Shown piece after piece: positions 60,671 to 64,000 of a stretch of DNA of 64,000 bases. Each line of letters opens with the position of its first letter. The first letter of the stretch is position 1. Made by a program: the position numbers and the translations under genes. A model generated the notes under the pieces. That model did not search any database and was not told where the DNA came from. It worked only from the letters and a program-made list of their open reading frames with translations. The DNA comes from Oscillospiraceae bacterium (GTDB lineage Bacteria; Bacillota; Clostridia; Oscillospirales; Acutalibacteraceae), in the NCBI GenBank assembly GCA_015065925.1, contig SVPL01000006.1, forward strand, positions 1 to 64,000, given 5' to 3'.

Positions 60671-60799
60671 AAGATGCTCTGCCGCAAAAAGCAGAACATC
60701 TTGACTTTTTTGCTGTCATATTGCTGTCAATAGCAAAACGAGAACTGTAAAATCCCTTGAAATCAGGGACTTTTAGAGGTGTAGAATTATTCCTACTCG
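60671..60799. other. Putative att scar: hairpin, arm repeats and degenerate guaA core
   Basis: Hairpin AAGATGCTCTGC/GCAGAACATCTT (60671-60702) followed by T6, then direct repeats TTGCTGTCA (60709 region) and TTGCTGTCAA (60721-60730), then ATTATTCCTACTCG (60786-60799), 13 of 14 identical to the guaA 3'-end core. The order and spacing copy those at 1-156. Beyond it (60800-60980) no gene is seen; TTGTTGCCATAGTGTTGC near 60898-60915 looks like more arm repeats, and one exact TTATCCACA is at 60877. Confidence 0.5.
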
Positions 60800-60980
60800 C
60801 TCCCGAAAAAGATACCCTAAACAATTTTGTATAGGCGGTTTAGCTCGTGGTACCTCTTACATCTGTATTATCCACAAAGTATTGACTATCAGATTTTTTG
60901 TTGCCATAGTGTTGCAACGCTGACAACATCTTTATAATCAATCTGTTTTCAAAATTCAAGGGAATTGCATAATTTCATCG

Positions 60981-61499
60981 TTATCTGCCACGATATTCTG
61001 CCTTCAGAACTTCCGCCATTTCCTCCGGTGACTCTTGACAGCCGCCTGCAAGCCACAATTTAATAATTGCATTTAGACCGTTTCTGAAAAATTCAATATG
61101 ATACTTGATATTGCTATCAATATGTTCTTGTTCGGCTCGCCTTGTATCATATATCGAAATAAGGTGTTTGTCGTCATAACACAGTTTGAAATATGTTTTA
61201 TAGAAAATCTGATTTTCCTTGATATGTGTAAACATCTTAAGTGCACCACTGCGCTCATTGAAATAATCGTAATCTGCAAACAGATTGCTGAACTCATTTT
61301 CAAGTTTTTCTCTTGTTTTATCGGCAAGATCAAATATATCAATGTAGTTTGCGTAGAAAGTACTACGGTTCAATTCCGCCATTTTAATAAGATCTGAAAT
61401 GGTAATATCCTTAATTTCACGGGTTTGCAGTAGATCAATAAACGCCCTTTCGATTTTATCTTGTGAGTCCCTGCGCCGTTTGTTGTTTTTTATATTCAT
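60981..61499 (-). CDS. TetR-family transcriptional regulator
   Basis: 172 residues: N-terminal TetR HTH (IERAFIDLLQTREIKDITIS, DLIKMAELNRSTFYANYIDI, about 14-58) and a helical ligand domain with WLAGGCQESPEEMAEVLKAE near the end, as in the TetR_C_7-like group. Divergent from a membrane-protein pair; repeats of CCAACACTTGT in the shared gap are the likely operators. GGAG precedes ATG 61499. It probably represses itself and the pair until a ligand binds. Confidence 0.88.
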   Translation of the reverse strand: MNIKNNKRRRDSQDKIERAFIDLLQTREIKDITISDLIKMAELNRSTFYANYIDIFDLADKTREKLENEFSNLFADYDYFNERSGALKMFTHIKENQIFYKTYFKLCYDDKHLISIYDTRRAEQEHIDSNIKYHIEFFRNGLNAIIKLWLAGGCQESPEEMAEVLKAEYRGR

Positions 61500-61516
61500 A
61501 ACAATTCTCCATTATT

Positions 61517-61640
61517 CCAACACTTATAGCAAAATTGGTGGTCATTATTTCTTTTATTCCAACACTTGTTGCTAATTTGTTGATTGTTTTGATTGCTTTA
61601 AATCATTATACTATAAATGCAATAAAAACACAAGTGTTGG
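61517..61640. promoter_or_regulatory. Three CCAACACTTGT operator-like repeats
   Basis: CCAACACTTAT (61517-61527), CCAACACTTGTTG (61559-61571) and the inverted ACAAGTGTTGG (61630-61640). The last lies just after the -10 candidate TATAAA (61612-61617; -35 TTGATT 61589-61594), where a repressor would block the rightward genes. The first two lie next to the TetR start. Assigned to the TetR protein by position. Confidence 0.65.
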
Positions 61641-61662
61641 TTTAATGAAAGGGGATTTCAAA

Positions 61663-62031
61663 ATGAAAAAGAGTAGTTTTGTTGCATTGATATTAGGAAC
61701 AGTAAGTGGGGTGCTTTTCGCACTCGGTATGTGTATGGCACTTCTTCCGGAATGGAACGCCTTTAATGAAGGCATAGTTTTCGGTGCTATCGGCATCGTG
61801 CTTGGCATTGTCACGGCACTTATCTGGTGCAAAATGGAAAACAAGAAACCGCCTAAAATGAGTGGTAAAAATCTGTTCCGTATTATTTACGCCGTCATTG
61901 CCGCTTTGGTGCTTGGCGTAGGTATGTGTATGTGCCTTGTATGGCAGCAAATCATTTGGGGCACACTCGTCGGTTTGCTTGGTATCATTATGCTGATTGC
62001 TCTCATTCCGATGATTAAAGGTATTAAATGA
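61663..62031 (+). CDS. Small four-helix membrane protein
   Basis: 122 residues with four hydrophobic helices (about 7-30, 37-57, 74-95, 98-118) joined by short loops (CKMENKKPPKMSGKNLFRII in the middle). I do not recognise a named family; similar proteins are common beside TetR regulators in gut Firmicutes. AAAGGGG precedes ATG 61663. It overlaps the next gene by 4 bp (ATGA), so the two form one unit. Confidence 0.75.
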   Translation: MKKSSFVALILGTVSGVLFALGMCMALLPEWNAFNEGIVFGAIGIVLGIVTALIWCKMENKKPPKMSGKNLFRIIYAVIAALVLGVGMCMCLVWQQIIWGTLVGLLGIIMLIALIPMIKGIK

Positions 62032-62846
62032 AAGTACTAAATCTTGTAAGAAGTCCTTATACAAGCCTTGCGTTTAATGTTGCTTATGCGCTCAGCAACA
62101 GTATTATAGGTTTTCTTAACCCTTCGTGGTGGTTTATTACAGTAGGTGCGTATTATACTGTACTTGCAATTACAAGATTTTCTGTGTTGCAGGTCAAACG
62201 AAAAGCAAGCGGCAATTATGATACCGAGCTTTTTGCACGGCGCATTACGGGAATTTTATTGGTTGTGCTTTCTTTCTGCATAATAGGTGTGAACATAATG
62301 TCCGCTGTTAAAGATAGAGGCACCGCCTTTCACATAATTGTAATGATTACCATTGCCACATACACATTTACTAAAATCACCATTTCAATTATCGGTATGG
62401 TGAAAGCAAAGCGTTCCGCTTCTCCGGTATTAAAGATACTTCGTAATATATCGCTCGCTGATGCGTGTGTTTCCATTTACACAATGCAGCGATCAATGCT
62501 CGTGACTTTTCCGGGAATGGAAACTGCGGAAATCTTATTACTAAACATATTTACGGGAACAGCAGTATGGATTGTTGTATTGCTTCTTGGAATCAATCTG
62601 ATTGGAGGAAAATATACAGATATGGCTAAATCAAAAATTGTAAAAGCAAACGAAAAAATCGCCGAGGCAGTAACCAGCGGTTACAAAAAAATCGAAAAAG
62701 GCGTTGTAGGCGGATACAAAAAAATTGAGCAAGGCGTTGTTGAAGGTTACACCAAACTTGAAGATAAGTTCGTTGATGCTTACCTCACTAAAGACGGCGA
62801 AACCGTAGAGGAAGCAAAGGCAAGATTGAAGAAAGAGAATAAATAA
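62028..62846 (+). CDS. Polytopic membrane protein with a C-terminal GYKKIE repeat tail
   Basis: 272 residues: about six membrane helices in 1-205, then a soluble tail with an 11-residue periodicity: TSGYKKIEKGV, VGGYKKIEQGV, VEGYTKLEDKF, VDAYLTKDGET. The repeats predict a long amphipathic helix lying on the membrane or coiling. Function unknown; with the TetR-controlled partner it could form a transporter or stress-response complex. The unit lies between att-like sequences and is probably acquired. Confidence 0.75.
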   Translation: MKVLNLVRSPYTSLAFNVAYALSNSIIGFLNPSWWFITVGAYYTVLAITRFSVLQVKRKASGNYDTELFARRITGILLVVLSFCIIGVNIMSAVKDRGTAFHIIVMITIATYTFTKITISIIGMVKAKRSASPVLKILRNISLADACVSIYTMQRSMLVTFPGMETAEILLLNIFTGTAVWIVVLLLGINLIGGKYTDMAKSKIVKANEKIAEAVTSGYKKIEKGVVGGYKKIEQGVVEGYTKLEDKFVDAYLTKDGETVEEAKARLKKENK

Positions 62847-62866
62847 GAGAACGGCGGCAGAGAGAT

Positions 62867-62902
62867 ACGGCGGCAGGGAGATTAACTTCTCCCCGCCGCC
62901 GT
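62867..62902. terminator. GC-rich hairpin after the membrane operon
   Basis: ACGGCGGCAGGGAGA and TCTCCCCGCCGCCGT form a strong stem around TTAACT. The left arm's ACGGCGGCAG also repeats directly at 62851-62860. No T-run follows, but its place suggests transcript end protection or termination. Confidence 0.6.
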
Positions 62903-63053
62903 GATTCGGTTAGGTGTAAATTATATCGTAATTTGTGATTTCTGCGGCTCTGCTATGGATAATAATTGCACACGAAATAATAATGATAATAAAAATAATA
63001 GCAGACAATGAAAACCATTATCTGCTATTGTAGATAAACTGTATTAAGCTGGT

Positions 63054-63215
63054 ATTACTCCCACTCGGTGGCGTATACACCGCAACCTACCCAAAAGTTC
63101 TCGTTTTCGACGATAATAGGAACTCTTTGTATGCGAATTATCTCTATTATCTGTATTATCAAAGGTTTTTGCTGTCAAAACCTGCTGTCACTATTTTTCT
63201 GACAGCAAAATCTTG
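63054..63215. other. Second putative att scar between accessory segments
   Basis: ATTACTCCCACTCG (63054-63067) matches 13 of 14 bases of the guaA 3' core. TTTGCTGTCAAAACCTGCTGTCAC (63168-63191 region) is very close to the repeats at 65-85, and an inverted TGACAGCA follows at 63199-63206. The gap 62847-63282 has no gene. It separates the TetR operon from the next small gene. Confidence 0.5.
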
Positions 63216-63282
63216 AAGTGAATGGTCCTGCAGTTCGGATAACCTATTATAGCATAAAATATTCGATTTTGCAGTGGGATAC

Positions 63283-63633
63283 TCAGCCTAGTTTTTTTAT
63301 TTGCTTTTCCACGGCTTTTCCATGTGCGGAAATGGCTTTGTCAACAATCTTGCTCATTAATTCTTCATCAATGCTGATCTGATAAGTGAAAAATCCATTT
63401 TCTCGCTTGGTTTTGTGTGTTATAAATCGAAATCCATCTGCGAATAATACTGTAGTTTTATATTTCGCTCCGTTTTTAGCGTATTGCACTTTTTCCGAAC
63501 GAATATCCACAATTTTCGCATTATAATCAAGTGGCAAAGTGGTATCATAATCAGTGTGGTCAAACAAATGATAAATTGCTCTACATGCTAGACAAACACA
63601 TAAAATCAATACTAGCACCGCTATAAGTTCCAT
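63283..63633 (-). CDS. Small membrane-anchored protein, unknown
   Basis: 116 residues: one N-terminal helix (MELIAVLVLILCVCLACRAI), then a beta-rich domain (YNAKIVDIRSEKVQYAKNGA, TVLFADGFRFITHK) and a C-terminal helix (MSKIVDKAISAHGKAVEKQI). Reminiscent of DUF2500-like proteins but I cannot assign it. AAAGGCGG precedes ATG 63633; an in-frame TTG at 63654 is less likely. It lies between a core-like sequence and the second guaA. Confidence 0.6.
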   Translation of the reverse strand: MELIAVLVLILCVCLACRAIYHLFDHTDYDTTLPLDYNAKIVDIRSEKVQYAKNGAKYKTTVLFADGFRFITHKTKRENGFFTYQISIDEELMSKIVDKAISAHGKAVEKQIKKLG

Positions 63634-63806
63634 AATAATTACACCGCCTTTCAAACTGTATCATACGTGTTTATATGCAATAACTCGATTAGTGTATGAT
63701 TTTGCTTTATAATAAGTGTGATTGAACACAGGCGATAATTCTGCTTTAGTACAAATTGGGATATCTTGTGCCGAGGGATACTCAAGTTTGTTCTTTTTTA
63801 ATTTCT

Positions 63807-64000
63807 TTATTCCCACTCGATAGTGCCGATTGGCTTGGGAGTGAGGTCTAAAAGCACACGGTTAATGCCTTCTACCTCATGGGTGATGCGGTCGGTGATT
63901 TTGTGGAGAACGGCATAGGGAATCTCCTCGATAGTGGCGGTCATAGCATCCTTGGTATTAACGGCGCGGATGATTGCGGGCCAGCCCTCATAGCGGCTTT
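63807..64000 (-). CDS. guaA: GMP synthase, second copy (3' end only, cut by window edge)
   Basis: The last 63 codons and stop of a guaA gene on the minus strand, ending GTIEWE and containing RYEGWPAIIRAVNTKDAMTA. It is nearly identical at protein level to the end of the gene at 144-1145 but clearly different in DNA. Whether this copy includes the amidotransferase domain cannot be seen. Its 3' end is a target core identical in part to the att-like sequences. Confidence 0.92.
   Translation of the reverse strand, partial: SRYEGWPAIIRAVNTKDAMTATIEEIPYAVLHKITDRITHEVEGINRVLLDLTPKPIGTIEWE

Noticed and set aside
60877..60885. Exact DnaA box TTATCCACA in the att-like region
   Set aside because: A single isolated 9-mer is expected by chance in AT-rich DNA of this length.
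1..64000. CRISPR array, rRNA operon, phage or restriction-modification genes
   Set aside because: No regularly spaced identical repeats, rRNA-like sequence, or matching proteins were seen anywhere in the window.

Overview
The window is a low-GC chromosomal segment of a bacterium of the Clostridia, most likely a gut or rumen Oscillospirales/Ruminococcaceae-type organism. This rests on AT-rich sequence with strong AGGAGG ribosome sites, many TTG/GTG starts, RemB, SpoVAE, DUF4173/DUF6688/DUF2975 families and plant-polysaccharide glycosidases. It is the origin-proximal part of the chromosome: dnaA, dnaN, an S4-domain gene, recF, remB, gyrB and gyrA form one leftward block (about 22-31 kb), with a DnaA-box-bearing gap between dnaA and dnaN. 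parA, parB, mnmE, mnmG and rsmG lie 2-9 kb to the right of dnaA. Two perfect parS sites flank spoVAE at 38.5 and 39.3 kb.

Layout. 0.1-5 kb: ammonia-type GMP synthetase, a CofE-like ligase, cysteine synthase, a small XRE regulator beside a SHOCT-domain scrap, and an SDR reductase. 5-10 kb: a GH106-type glycosidase, a divergent endonuclease/phosphatase-family protein and a secreted SH3-C39-like peptidase. 10-14 kb: a Sel1 protein, RNase P RNA, a membrane/Sel1 protein, a prolyl-tRNA deacylase homologue, TrmO and a wrecked AzgA purine permease. 14.4-19 kb: a membrane-protein module (DUF2975, XRE, DUF6688, unknown, DUF4173) bracketed by a 77-bp direct repeat. 19-22 kb: SGNH esterase, TadA, CPBP protease. 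22-39 kb: the replication and partition genes. 39-47 kb: acetyltransferases, MscL, an XRE regulator, tRNA-Thr, a U32 peptidase, a lipoprotein and glutamate dehydrogenase. 47-56 kb: an amidohydrolase and three tandem GH2 beta-mannosidase-like genes divergent from an AraC activator, together resembling a mannoside-use locus. 57-60.6 kb: DRTGG, PHP, a second SDR and a lipoprotein. 60.6-64 kb: an accessory region with a TetR-controlled membrane operon, ending in the 3' end of a second guaA.

The most unusual content is in the non-coding DNA. (i) Copies of the guaA 3'-end core, with paired TTGYTGTCA arm-like repeats and adjacent hairpins, recur at both window edges and read as attachment sites or scars of guaA-targeting integrative elements. 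(ii) The two parS sites are embedded in a 36-bp inverted repeat (35/36 identical) that joins an interspersed repeat family also found beside rnpB and gdhA. (iii) The parAB-mnmEG-rsmG block is rearranged and points toward dnaA. (iv) Five DnaA-box-like 9-mers cluster upstream of gdhA. I saw no CRISPR array, rRNA, intact transposase or phage gene and no convincing new defence system. All homology calls come from reading the translated sequence, with no database search.
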